From positions 44,326-108,325 of the forward strand of contig NZ_PGFZ01000010.1 in NCBI RefSeq assembly GCF_002923755.1: a stretch of DNA of 64,000 nucleotides, in the 5' to 3' direction. Shown here piece by piece: positions 1 to 7,624 of the stretch. Position 1 is the first letter of the stretch, and the number at the start of each line of letters is the position of its first letter. Origin of the DNA: Methylovulum psychrotolerans (lineage in GTDB: Bacteria > Pseudomonadota > Gammaproteobacteria > Methylococcales > Methylomonadaceae). The notes under the pieces are model-generated. The model was not told the origin of the DNA. It did no database searches and worked only from the letters and a program-made list of their open reading frames with translations. A program made the position numbers and the translations under genes.

Positions 1-1053
1 TTCCTGATTAGCAAGATGCTTCAGCCAAACCCAGTATTACGCGAAAGGACGGCGTCTACTAAAGGCATATCATTTAAGGGGCCGTATATCATGGCGATGA
101 ACCGCATCCAATTCCAACCTGGGCTGTCACTGCCTGAGTTTCTTAAGCAGTTCGGCAGCGAAGCGCAATGTGAGGCCGAACTTGAGCAAGCCCGCTGGCC
201 TGAGGGTTTTGTCTGCCCCTGTTGTGGCGGAACCGGCCATAGTGTGTTTAAAACCGGCTCCCACAAAACCTTCCAGTGCAAAGCCTGCCGCCGCCAAACG
301 TCACTGACCGCCGGGACGCTCTTCCAAAGCACCCGCCTGCCGCTGACGGTTTGGTTTCTGGCGATCTATTTCATCAGTCAAGCCAAGACAGGGCTGTCCG
401 CATTGGCTTTGAAGAGGCTGATTGGCGTCAGCTATCCCACGGCTTGGCTGATCCAGCACAAGCTGATGGCGGCGATGTCCGAGCGTGACGCGGACTACAC
501 CCTCAGCGGCAGGGTCGACATTGACGACGCTTATCTTGGTGGCGAACTCAGCGGCGGCAAAGCGGGCCGGGGGTCTGAAAACAAAGTGCCTTTTGTGGCC
601 GCGCTGTCGCCTGACGACGACGGGCATCCTTTATGCATCAAGCTGTCCCCCGTTCCGGGCTTCACCAGCGAGGCTATTGCCGACTGGGCGGAAACTAACT
701 TGGAACCCGGCAGCGCCGTCTTATCTGACGGGCTGGCCTGCTTCGCGGCGGTGACCCGGGCGGGTTGCCGACACGGGGCGATCATTGTCGGCGGGCGAAA
801 ACCTAAAGAAATGCTTGAATTCCTATGGCTCAATACCATACTGGGCAACCTTAAGACCAGCCTTGGTGGTGCTTACCATGCGTTTGGGTTCGCAAAATAT
901 GCCTCGCGTTATCTGGGGGCGTTCGCCTATCGCTTCAACCGCAGGTTCCAGCTCGATAGGCTTCCCATGCGCCTGCTTGTTGCCGCCATCGCCGTTGGGC
1001 CTCTCGCCCAGAGGTTTGGATCCGCTCGGCTGAAGCATCTTGCTAATCAGGAA
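1..1053 (+). mobile_element. IS1595-family insertion sequence
   Basis: Bases 1-26 and 1028-1053 are perfect inverted repeats (TTCCTGATTAGCAAGATGCT and six more bases), and they enclose one transposase gene. The true left tip may lie a few bases before the window, so the target duplication cannot be checked here. About 1.05 kb is a usual size for this family. The right repeat lies inside the transposase reading frame, which continues into the flank. Confidence 0.88.
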
Positions 1054-1251
1054 GGGGTAAGCGCTGTTAGGAAGATTATTTTTAAGCAACCAAGAAAATA
1101 CAGTCCCCCAAAAATGCAAAAAAGCCAACCGTCCGAAAACGGTTGGCTTTGTTTTTACGGCAAGATGCCGCTGTTCAAGCCATTAATGCCTTGCGCATTA
1201 ACAATTATTGAACAATTTGCAAGCCCTGGGTGTTGTTTGCAGGGTTGTTAG
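91..1251 (+). CDS. IS1595-family transposase (reads out of the element)
   Basis: This is the transposase that would move the element at 1-1053. Near the N-terminus is a zinc-ribbon pair (CPCCGG, then CKACRR). A DDE/DDN-type catalytic core follows, with Asp in VDIDDAYLGGE, Asp in VLSDGLACF and an Asn-containing third motif (LWLNTILGNLKT), as is usual in the IS1595 group. ATG at 91 is preferred because the frame upstream of it encodes the inverted repeat; a start at 16 is also open. No stop lies before the right inverted repeat, so the last 60 or so codons are host DNA and the natural C-terminus probably ends near base 1053. The extra tail may weaken function. The family call is firm; activity is unknown. 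Confidence 0.85.
   Translation: MAMNRIQFQPGLSLPEFLKQFGSEAQCEAELEQARWPEGFVCPCCGGTGHSVFKTGSHKTFQCKACRRQTSLTAGTLFQSTRLPLTVWFLAIYFISQAKTGLSALALKRLIGVSYPTAWLIQHKLMAAMSERDADYTLSGRVDIDDAYLGGELSGGKAGRGSENKVPFVAALSPDDDGHPLCIKLSPVPGFTSEAIADWAETNLEPGSAVLSDGLACFAAVTRAGCRHGAIIVGGRKPKEMLEFLWLNTILGNLKTSLGGAYHAFGFAKYASRYLGAFAYRFNRRFQLDRLPMRLLVAAIAVGPLAQRFGSARLKHLANQEGVSAVRKIIFKQPRKYSPPKMQKSQPSENGWLCFYGKMPLFKPLMPCALTIIEQFASPGCCLQGC
1121..1156 (-). terminator. Rho-independent terminator, possibly bidirectional
   Basis: An 11-bp perfect stem (AAAGCCAACCG at 1121-1131 with its complement at 1140-1150) encloses an 8-base loop. T-runs flank it on both strands. It lies just past the stop codon of the leftward gene at 1205-2980 and would also stop readthrough from the insertion sequence. 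Confidence 0.82.
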
Positions 1252-2980
1252 AGTAGATGATTGGCGTACGGCAATCGTTAGTGGCACTGCCGCTGGTGCC
1301 TGGGAAAATGGCATGGCTTAATGGGTTAACAGGGGCTGCCAAGTTAACTTTGCCGGTTGCCGCAGCAGGGTGTGTGCTGTTAGGAATTGCCATAATGCCA
1401 GAAGCACCGAAAGTATGAGTACCTGTATTGGTGTTGACATAGCTGATTACAGAAGGGGTAGTGAATGAACTAACCAATTCCAGAACCATTGCTTTCAGCG
1501 CGGCGTCAGTCAATACAGTCGTGTTGTATTGGAAAGTACCTTCAACCCAATCAGGGTATAAGCCGTTAGCGACGTTAGCCAAAGTCGGCGCTACACCGTC
1601 GATTTTCACGAAACGGTAAGCGTTAGCCAAGTTGGCGTTTTTGTCTAATGATTGGAAACCGACTGCCCAACGTACCGCAGTCGCGCCAGCAGCGCCATAA
1701 GCTGTGCCTGGGGCAAAGTTACCCGCCGTGTTGGCTGAGCCTGCATCCAATTCATTCAAACATTCAGCCAAATCGCCGCCGCTGGCCATGGCATGAACCA
1801 TAGGACGCAAACTTTTTTCTACGTTGGCGATAGGGCCAGCTTTATAGCCTGTTTGGCCAGATTCGCCAATGGCAGAATGGTCAGCATGTTGGACAACTTT
1901 GCTGCCGTTGGTGCCACAGACGTTGCCTAAGAATTTAACGCCAAATTGGGCTTTGGTGCCTGAACCGACAGTACGGCTACAGATATGGACTTTAGCTGCA
2001 CCTGGTTTGTTGGCGGCACTGACTTGGGTATACAAATCAGAAGCGCCGACTTTAAACTGGGTCCATTGGTTGATTTTGCCGGCACCTAAAGCAGGGGCAC
2101 TGATGTTGGCGGCTAATGGCGCGACTGGTGTTGGGTAGGCGGCAAACAAAGCAGCGACAGTGCCTTTATTCAGGTTAGGCATACACGCTTCTGAATCGGC
2201 AGTATCAACTTGGGTGCCAGACAGGTCAGTATAGCCAGCATTTTTTGGGTTACAAACGCTAGTTACAGGAAATTGGGCTTCTTGCAGCGCGTTACGCAGC
2301 TTAGTCGTAGCAACGATACCAAACACAACGGCAGGGCCTGGGACAATTTGGTAAGTGGTTGGTGTTGGGTTTGGCGGAGTGCCAGGAACCGTACCTACAG
2401 GCGCATTTTCACTGGCGACAGTGAAAATTTGTGGGTTGACATCGGACATACCGAAAGTAGGGACGTGGAATTCAGCGTTAGTGCTGACATTGTATGCGCA
2501 AGTTTTGACGCTGGCGAACACAGAAGAAGACGCAGAAGTACAAGCTGTTGGGTTAGTCGTCAGATTCAAGAATTCAATTTGCGCAGGGGCGACGATTGGC
2601 ACAACACCTTTGCCTGAACCGCCCGCGTTACGTTTGTAAACCAACAGGTTTGACGTAGTGATAGAAGCAGGGATGCTGGTGTCAGGTGTCAAGCTGCCGT
2701 TAGCGGCAGTGTTCAATTCACAGATATAAGCCAATTGGTTGCCAGTTGACTCTTGGAATTTATGGACAGTACCCGCTCTACAAACGCCTTCGTTAGTACC
2801 GACAGTCAAGCCTCTTTCAATCAAATCTGATTGGGCAGAAGAACCTGACAGATAAACGGTAGTGGTATCAGCCAAAGTTGCCGCATCAGGCAGGTTGTTG
2901 GCATTGAAGGTAATGGCCGCTTGGGCAGCGCCGCCAAACAAAGCCGCAGAGATTGCCGCTCCTAATAAGATTTTTTTCAT
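1205..2980 (-). CDS. Secreted periplasmic-binding-protein-like protein
   Basis: This is an exported protein of 591 residues with unknown function. The start at 2980 is chosen because GAGG lies just upstream and the protein then opens with a clean signal peptide (MKKILLGAAISAALFGGAAQ, cut after the next Ala). The mature part has a GSSAQSD segment, a glycine-rich VYKRNAGGSGKG segment and an FGMSDVNP segment. These resemble the anion-binding loops of PstS-like type 2 periplasmic binding proteins, but the protein is almost twice the usual length. Several Cys are present, and no membrane anchor or sorting signal is seen at the C-terminus. It stands alone, followed by a strong terminator. A phosphate or oxyanion role is inferred from the loop resemblance and the Pho-box-like repeat upstream. 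Confidence 0.75.
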   Translation of the reverse strand: MKKILLGAAISAALFGGAAQAAITFNANNLPDAATLADTTTVYLSGSSAQSDLIERGLTVGTNEGVCRAGTVHKFQESTGNQLAYICELNTAANGSLTPDTSIPASITTSNLLVYKRNAGGSGKGVVPIVAPAQIEFLNLTTNPTACTSASSSVFASVKTCAYNVSTNAEFHVPTFGMSDVNPQIFTVASENAPVGTVPGTPPNPTPTTYQIVPGPAVVFGIVATTKLRNALQEAQFPVTSVCNPKNAGYTDLSGTQVDTADSEACMPNLNKGTVAALFAAYPTPVAPLAANISAPALGAGKINQWTQFKVGASDLYTQVSAANKPGAAKVHICSRTVGSGTKAQFGVKFLGNVCGTNGSKVVQHADHSAIGESGQTGYKAGPIANVEKSLRPMVHAMASGGDLAECLNELDAGSANTAGNFAPGTAYGAAGATAVRWAVGFQSLDKNANLANAYRFVKIDGVAPTLANVANGLYPDWVEGTFQYNTTVLTDAALKAMVLELVSSFTTPSVISYVNTNTGTHTFGASGIMAIPNSTHPAAATGKVNLAAPVNPLSHAIFPGTSGSATNDCRTPIIYSNNPANNTQGLQIVQ

Positions 2981-3264
2981 GTTATCCTCGTTATTTATAA
3001 ATATAAAAAAACCGCACTTACAGTCTATGGGTACAGTGGGCATCTTCAACACATCAGGCTCAATTCCTTCTGCTAAGGGCTATTCATCAAACCCTTAATA
3101 AACGGCAAACTAGCCTTCCATGTTTAAGCAATGACACACCGCCAGCTTGGCCATTATTCATATCCGCTAGATTGGTCAATGCTGATGGCCTTACCTCAAC
3201 TTGTGGTATTTTTTCATACTTACTGCGTGAAGATGGTTACAGCTTCATGAAAATTCCATGTAAC

Positions 3265-3286
3265 GTATGACGTTTGTATGACGTTT
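3265..3286 (-). promoter_or_regulatory. Pho-box-like tandem repeat
   Basis: Two exact 11-bp copies of GTATGACGTTT lie in tandem. Read on the minus strand they give ACGTCAT-N4-ACGTCAT, close in sequence and spacing to the PhoB half-site CTGTCAT repeated every 11 bp. The site is about 285 bp upstream of the PstS-like gene and about 60 bp upstream of the gene at 3349, so the controlled gene is uncertain. Confidence 0.4.
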
Positions 3287-3348
3287 GTGGCTTATCTTGG
3301 CTTTCGTAGTATTTCTGTAACATTAATCTTTTATCTTATGCGCAATTG

Positions 3349-3900
3349 ATGAACCACCCTCATCCCCCTGATCACCCACAGCTCCCAGGGAGTTGCCTTT
3401 TGAACGAATTAAAACAAATCATTTCGCTACGCCTGGTCGATAGTGATAGGGCCGCAGTGCAGGCGATCGCCGCACGCCTGTTTGTCAGGGAATCTGATAT
3501 TTACCGTTTCGCCATTAACTATCTGCTCAACCGGTTCAGTTGCCTGTTTGACGATACTTACACGGGCAGCGATTTATTGCCCGCCATGCTGGAAATCCGC
3601 GCGGAAATTAACCACACCCTCGGCTTAAAAAGACATCAGCTAGAAAAGATCATTAATGGTAACAACATCAACCCGGACAAATATGTGGCGATGTGTGATA
3701 TTGAACTGCTGCTGATGCCGCAACACTTGCTAAGACAGCGCCTGCTGAAACTGGATGAAAACCCAAGGAACCAAGGCGATGTGGAGACTTGGCTAAAAGA
3801 CTACCTGACCGACAAATACCATTTGCTGGCTGTGGAAAAAAAGACGGTATTCGACGATTTTATCGTGCCGCGCAAAAAAGCCCCAAAGCTTGATACCTAA
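3349..3900 (+). CDS. Hypothetical protein, ribbon-helix-helix-like N-terminus
   Basis: I do not recognise a named family. The segment ISLRLVDSDRAAVQAIAARL followed by RESDIYRFAINYLLNRF has the strand-helix-helix look of a ribbon-helix-helix DNA-binding domain. About 110 charged residues with no clear motif follow. The start is doubtful. ATG at 3349 has no good ribosome site, while TTG at 3400 is preceded by AGGGAG at 3387-3392 and would begin directly at the putative domain (LNELKQIISL). The gene stands alone and is followed by a remnant of the inverted-repeat element. A transcription-regulator role is inference only. Confidence 0.65.
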   Translation: MNHPHPPDHPQLPGSCLLNELKQIISLRLVDSDRAAVQAIAARLFVRESDIYRFAINYLLNRFSCLFDDTYTGSDLLPAMLEIRAEINHTLGLKRHQLEKIINGNNINPDKYVAMCDIELLLMPQHLLRQRLLKLDENPRNQGDVETWLKDYLTDKYHLLAVEKKTVFDDFIVPRKKAPKLDT

Positions 3901-3925
3901 TGGCCTGCCAACGCTTCACAGTGAA

Positions 3926-4063
3926 TTTTCGCCTGTACGACAGGAAAGGCATAAGCTCACGCCCCTGTGAAGAGGGCTTTCGGCTTCGCTCAGGAACTGA
4001 GCGGTGGGGTTTAACACACTGAGGCGCAATGGAGCGCCCACTTAATTTTATGCACGTTCCTTA
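3926..4063 (+). repeat. MITE-like element, partial copy 1 (left end missing)
   Basis: This copy shares TTTTCGCCTGTACGAC, the following ATAAGCTC stretch and the terminal segment ATTTTATGCACGTTCCTTA with the full copy at 5838-6121. No left inverted end is found. Its last three bases (TTA, 4061-4063) are the stop codon of arsA read on the minus strand. Confidence 0.65.
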
Positions 4064-5824
4064 ATGCCTACCCGCCAACGCCAACAGCCGATCAACTCCC
4101 ACAGGCTCTTCAGATAATAACGGTACCACGGCATAGCGATGGGCATGTTGATGCGCAACCGCGTCGATTTCGCGCACTTCATTCATAGCACGTTGACGCA
4201 ATAACGGCGATGCCACGGTCGTGGCAGCGATACTGTTATTGATCACCCACGCCCAAGGCTCAATACCGGCACGGCGCAAGTCGTTTTGCAGATTAGCCGC
4301 TTCCAGCACAGGGGTCGTTTCGGCCAATGTGACGATCAGCACCTTGGTTTGCTGAGGGTCTTGTAGTTGCATCATCGGCGTTGAAAACGGCACACTGCCG
4401 TCCATCTGCCGGGCGACTTCCCGATGATAAGCCCCTGTTGCGTCAAGCAGCAACAAAGTATGCCCAGTTGGGGCGGTATCCATCACGACAAACTGCTTAC
4501 CTGCCGCGCGGATAATCCGCGAAAACGCCTGAAACACGGCGATTTCTTCGGTACAAGGCGAACGCAAATCCTCTTCCAGCATAGCGCGGCCTTGCGCGTC
4601 CAGCTTAGCGCCTTTGGTCGCCAAAATCTGTTGGCGATAACGTTCCGTTTCGGCGTGAGGGTCGATACGGCTGACGGTCAGATGGGCTAACGCCCCATCC
4701 AGCGTTTCACCCAAATGCGCAGCAGGGTCAGAGGTGGTCAGATGCACAGGCAAGCCGCGTTGCGCCAAATTAACTGCCACTGCCGCCGCTATTGTCGTCT
4801 TACCTACCCCGCCTTTGCCCATCAACATGATAAGGCCGTGACCGCCCAAGGCGATTTCAGCAACCAGACCAGAAAGGCTAGGCTGCGTAAACGCCATAAC
4901 TGGCGCAACCGCCATCGGCACTGACGCAGGCGCGTCAACTAACAGCTGCCGCAAAGCCTCCAGCCCCACCAGATTAAAGGCCTTAAGCAATACCTCGTCA
5001 CGCGGCAAAGCCCGCAACACCTCCGGGATGCCCTGTAGCGCCGCCTGCTCACGCGTATGGATAGCCAACGCCAAGGAATCATTGCCTATTGCGCTGGCAG
5101 GCAAGAGCGCGTTAATCAGCAAATATTGGTTCTGAAAGCCAATAGCCGCCAATTCCTCATGCGTACGCGCCACCTCGCGCAAGGCCGAGTGCTGGGCGCG
5201 GGCCACTAAAATCAGCCGGGTGCGGGCCGCATCAGCAAGACAGGCAACCGCCGCCTTATACTGGTCGCGTTGCTTTTCCAAACCCGCCAAGGGGCCAAGA
5301 CAAGAAGCGTCGCCCTTACCTTCTTCAAGAAAGCCAGTCCAAGCACCCGGCAATTGCAACAAGCGGATGGTGTGTCCGGTCGGGGCCGTATCGAACACGA
5401 TGTGATCGTAACCGCTGGTTAAGGCCGGATCAGTCAATAAGGCGGTGAACTCGTCAAAGGCGGCAATCTCCGTCGTGCAAGCACCCGACAGCTGTTCCTC
5501 AATGCCTTTGACCACCGCTTCCGGCAACAGACCGCGCACTGGCCCGACAATACGGTCACGGTAAGCTTGGGCAGCGGCTTGCGGATCAATTTCTAATGCC
5601 GCCAAGCGGGGCACGGCAGGGATGGCGGTAATCTGATTACCGATAGTGATGCCGAAGACTTGGCCGACATTGGATGCAGGGTCAGTGCTGACCAGCAAAA
5701 CCTGTCGCCCGGCATCGGCTAATTGTATGGCCGTGGCACACGCCACCGAGGTTTTACCCACACCGCCCTTGCCGGTAAAAAACAAAAAACGTGGTGCTTG
5801 GTCAAGAAACCTTAATGCGGACAT
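4061..5824 (-). CDS. arsA: Arsenite-transporting ATPase ArsA
   Basis: This soluble ATPase drives arsenite/antimonite extrusion by the membrane protein ArsB. It has the two tandem halves typical of ArsA, each with a deviant Walker A (GKGGVGKT near residue 20, and again in the second half) and a DTAPTGHT signature (twice). Cys in SGACTTEIAAF and RSPCTEEIAVF match metalloid-binding positions. At 587 residues it has the normal length. The start at 5824 gives the usual opening just before the first P-loop and has GAGG upstream; a longer open frame would run into the repeat element. It is the last gene of arsR-arsC-arsD-arsA. A 284-bp repeat separates it from arsD, and another copy ends at its stop codon. 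No arsB or acr3 follows in this window. Confidence 0.93.
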   Translation of the reverse strand: MSALRFLDQAPRFLFFTGKGGVGKTSVACATAIQLADAGRQVLLVSTDPASNVGQVFGITIGNQITAIPAVPRLAALEIDPQAAAQAYRDRIVGPVRGLLPEAVVKGIEEQLSGACTTEIAAFDEFTALLTDPALTSGYDHIVFDTAPTGHTIRLLQLPGAWTGFLEEGKGDASCLGPLAGLEKQRDQYKAAVACLADAARTRLILVARAQHSALREVARTHEELAAIGFQNQYLLINALLPASAIGNDSLALAIHTREQAALQGIPEVLRALPRDEVLLKAFNLVGLEALRQLLVDAPASVPMAVAPVMAFTQPSLSGLVAEIALGGHGLIMLMGKGGVGKTTIAAAVAVNLAQRGLPVHLTTSDPAAHLGETLDGALAHLTVSRIDPHAETERYRQQILATKGAKLDAQGRAMLEEDLRSPCTEEIAVFQAFSRIIRAAGKQFVVMDTAPTGHTLLLLDATGAYHREVARQMDGSVPFSTPMMQLQDPQQTKVLIVTLAETTPVLEAANLQNDLRRAGIEPWAWVINNSIAATTVASPLLRQRAMNEVREIDAVAHQHAHRYAVVPLLSEEPVGVDRLLALAGRH

Positions 5825-5837
5825 GAGAAACCTCAGG

Positions 5838-6121
5838 TAAGGAACGTGCATGAAATAAAATTTGTTGAACAGACAAAAGTACGACAACTTCCTCCCAGCC
5901 TGCCCTTTGGCAGGGGGAGGGGCATTTTTCCCCTGATTTTCGCCTGTACGACGGGGAAGCCATAAGCTCCCTCCCCTGCCAAGGGCGACTGCACGGATGC
6001 ACACCCTCAGGGGTGTAAAGGAGGTAGAGCAACGCAAGGAGCGGTTGCCGAGAGGGCTGGGGTGGGGTTTAATACGCAGAGGTGCAATGGAACGCCGACT
6101 TGATTTTATGCACGTTCCTTA
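5838..6121 (+). repeat. MITE-like inverted-repeat element, full copy 2
   Basis: The ends are inverted repeats: TAAGGAACGTGCAT starts at 5838, and its complement ATGCACGTTCCTTA ends at 6121. The interior holds GC-rich hairpins (for example around 5893-5922) and no convincing gene. Copies at 3926-4063 and 56258-56387 share the ends. It fills the gap between arsD and arsA, and its right end forms the stop codon of arsD (TTA at 6119-6121, minus strand). Possible TA duplications flank it, which would suggest movement by an IS630/mariner-type transposase. Confidence 0.75.
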
Positions 6122-6475
6122 GCAACAGCTACTGCCACTACAACAAGCGGATACCGGTTTTTCGGTTGTTTCGGCAATGGCCGCCCAACGCGCCAATTCA
6201 TCGCGGTTAGGGTAACGCCCCGCCAAAGCCACCTCACCGTCTACTAAAACCAATGGCAATGCATCAGCACCTGAACGCTCCAGAAAGGCCTTTACGACAG
6301 CATTGTCAGCAAAAGCCATCGGTTGCTGAGCCAGGTTGAAGCGCTCAAGGTTTGCGCCATTTTGCTTTGCCCAATCCACATCGGCAGAAAAACCCACTAA
6401 CTGTTGATCGACTTCCACACCGCACACACCCGTACTGCAACACAAGGCGGGGTCAAAAATTTGAATGCTTGCCAT
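6119..6475 (-). CDS. arsD: Arsenite metallochaperone ArsD
   Basis: ArsD hands arsenite to ArsA and raises its affinity. The 118-residue protein has the thioredoxin-like ArsD form with the vicinal pair Cys12-Cys13 and Cys18 (CCSTGVCG), the essential metalloid site of the family. A second cluster sits at the C-terminus (ACCSGSSCC), resembling the extra vicinal cysteines of plasmid R773 ArsD. It lies 18 bp after arsC. The final stop codon is contributed by the inverted-repeat element, so the original tail may have been slightly different. The family call is strong. Confidence 0.93.
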   Translation of the reverse strand: MASIQIFDPALCCSTGVCGVEVDQQLVGFSADVDWAKQNGANLERFNLAQQPMAFADNAVVKAFLERSGADALPLVLVDGEVALAGRYPNRDELARWAAIAETTEKPVSACCSGSSCC

Positions 6476-6493
6476 GATTAAATTCCTTAAACG

Positions 6494-6973
6494 TTAGGGT
6501 AACAGATTGCCAAGACGATCCAGTTCCGCTTTTAAGCGTTCGCGGGCGTCCTTTAATTCATCCAGCGGTAAAGCCAGAAATTGTTCAATGCGATGCCGCA
6601 AAATACGGTAAGCCGTCATAAACGCCGCTTTGATTTCCTCTTCAGTACCTTCGGCATGGGCGGGGTCTTCAACCCCCCAATGACTGCGTAAAGCGCCGCC
6701 CAAATACACCGGACAGGTTTCGTTAGCCGCATTGCCGCACACGCTCAGCACAATATCCGGTGTCAACGGCAGATCATTCCAAGATTTGCTGTAATAGCCC
6801 TCGGTAGAAATGCCTTCCTGCTCAAGCAAAGCCACCGCGCCGCTGTTTAACCGACCCAACGGCTTGCTGCCCGCACTGATGGCCCGCCACCCTTCCGGGG
6901 CAAGATGATTGAAAATGGCTTCACCCATCAGAGAACGGCAAGAATTGCCAGTACATAAAAATAAAACATTCAT
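6494..6973 (-). CDS. arsC: Arsenate reductase, thioredoxin-coupled type
   Basis: It reduces arsenate to arsenite, which the rest of the operon then handles. The phosphatase loop CTGNSCRS (Cys7, Cys12, Arg13) is that of low-molecular-weight tyrosine phosphatases. Cys79 and Cys87 in VCGNAANETC match the Cys82/Cys89 relay of the thioredoxin-coupled ArsC, in contrast to the glutaredoxin-type enzyme of E. coli. The protein has 159 residues. ATG at 6973 is chosen over an in-frame TTG two codons upstream. It is the second gene of the ars operon, 33 bp after arsR. Confidence 0.92.
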   Translation of the reverse strand: MNVLFLCTGNSCRSLMGEAIFNHLAPEGWRAISAGSKPLGRLNSGAVALLEQEGISTEGYYSKSWNDLPLTPDIVLSVCGNAANETCPVYLGGALRSHWGVEDPAHAEGTEEEIKAAFMTAYRILRHRIEQFLALPLDELKDARERLKAELDRLGNLLP

Positions 6974-7006
6974 AATCAATAAGATGTATTAATGAAAAAT
7001 AAAAAA

Positions 7007-7345
7007 TTAATCGCTATCACAGCAAGGGGATGCCTTATCGGCATCAAAACAGTGTTCCGGGCTACCCGCACAACACTCGGCAGTCAAATAGCCGATCAAT
7101 GCCTGCATAACGGCAAGGTTCGCCCGATAACGCTGGTAGCGTCCCTCTTGGGTGACGTTAAGTAAACCGGCATACGTCATCGCCTTGAGATGAAAGGACA
7201 GATTCGTGGGCGGTAACGCCAATAACGTGGCAATTTCACCCGCCACCAGCCCGGTGGGCGCCTGTTTTACCAGCAGCCGAAAAATATCCAGCCGAATGCC
7301 GGATGCTAGTGATTCAAAAAGTGTGGTGGCAAGTTGTTTATCCAT
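7007..7345 (-). CDS. arsR: Arsenical-resistance repressor ArsR
   Basis: This is an ArsR/SmtB-type winged-helix repressor that leaves DNA when arsenite binds. The DNA-reading segment is PPTNLSFHLKAMTYAGLL. The usual E. coli metal site (ELCVC in the recognition helix) is absent. Instead there is a C-terminal pair plus a third cysteine (Cys91, Cys92, Cys99 in ECCAGSPEHC) and a further CC near the end. This resembles the Acidithiobacillus ArsR with C-terminal As(III) site. It heads the operon and overlaps its own candidate operator at the start. Confidence 0.92.
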   Translation of the reverse strand: MDKQLATTLFESLASGIRLDIFRLLVKQAPTGLVAGEIATLLALPPTNLSFHLKAMTYAGLLNVTQEGRYQRYRANLAVMQALIGYLTAECCAGSPEHCFDADKASPCCDSD

Positions 7346-7347
7346 CC

Positions 7348-7371
7348 TTCAATTATACAATAATAGTTGAA
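7348..7371 (-). promoter_or_regulatory. Candidate ArsR operator
   Basis: This is an imperfect 24-bp dyad whose arms TTCAATTAT and the complement of TTCAACTAT match at 8 of 9 positions. It sits directly upstream of the arsR start codon in AT-rich DNA, the expected place for autoregulation. Binding is inferred from position and symmetry. Confidence 0.5.
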
Positions 7372-7624
7372 ATATAAAAATTATAAAATGGCTTATTGTA
7401 AAAGTTGTCTGCCCAATGTGCATGTGCTTATTGGCGAGCCAAACGATTGCCTTTTGGATAGGAGTGCGTACAGGGAGTTGAGTTCCCCCCCTTTTGGCAA
7501 TAAGCACAAAACATGACGCGCCTGCCTCTACAGATAAACCGTAGATAGCATTCCGCAATTGACTGTCCAGCCTTTTGCCGACAAGATGCTACAATAACCG
7601 TTTTTTCATCGCCCTCCTCCCCCT

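Noticed and set aside
4061-6037. Longer arsA start in the inverted-repeat element
   Set aside because: The extra 71 residues are translation of the repeat; the family opening and a ribosome site lie at 5824.
7349-7558. Open frame of 69 codons upstream of arsR
   Set aside because: It overlaps the operator and promoter region of arsR, has no ribosome site and shows no protein-like pattern.
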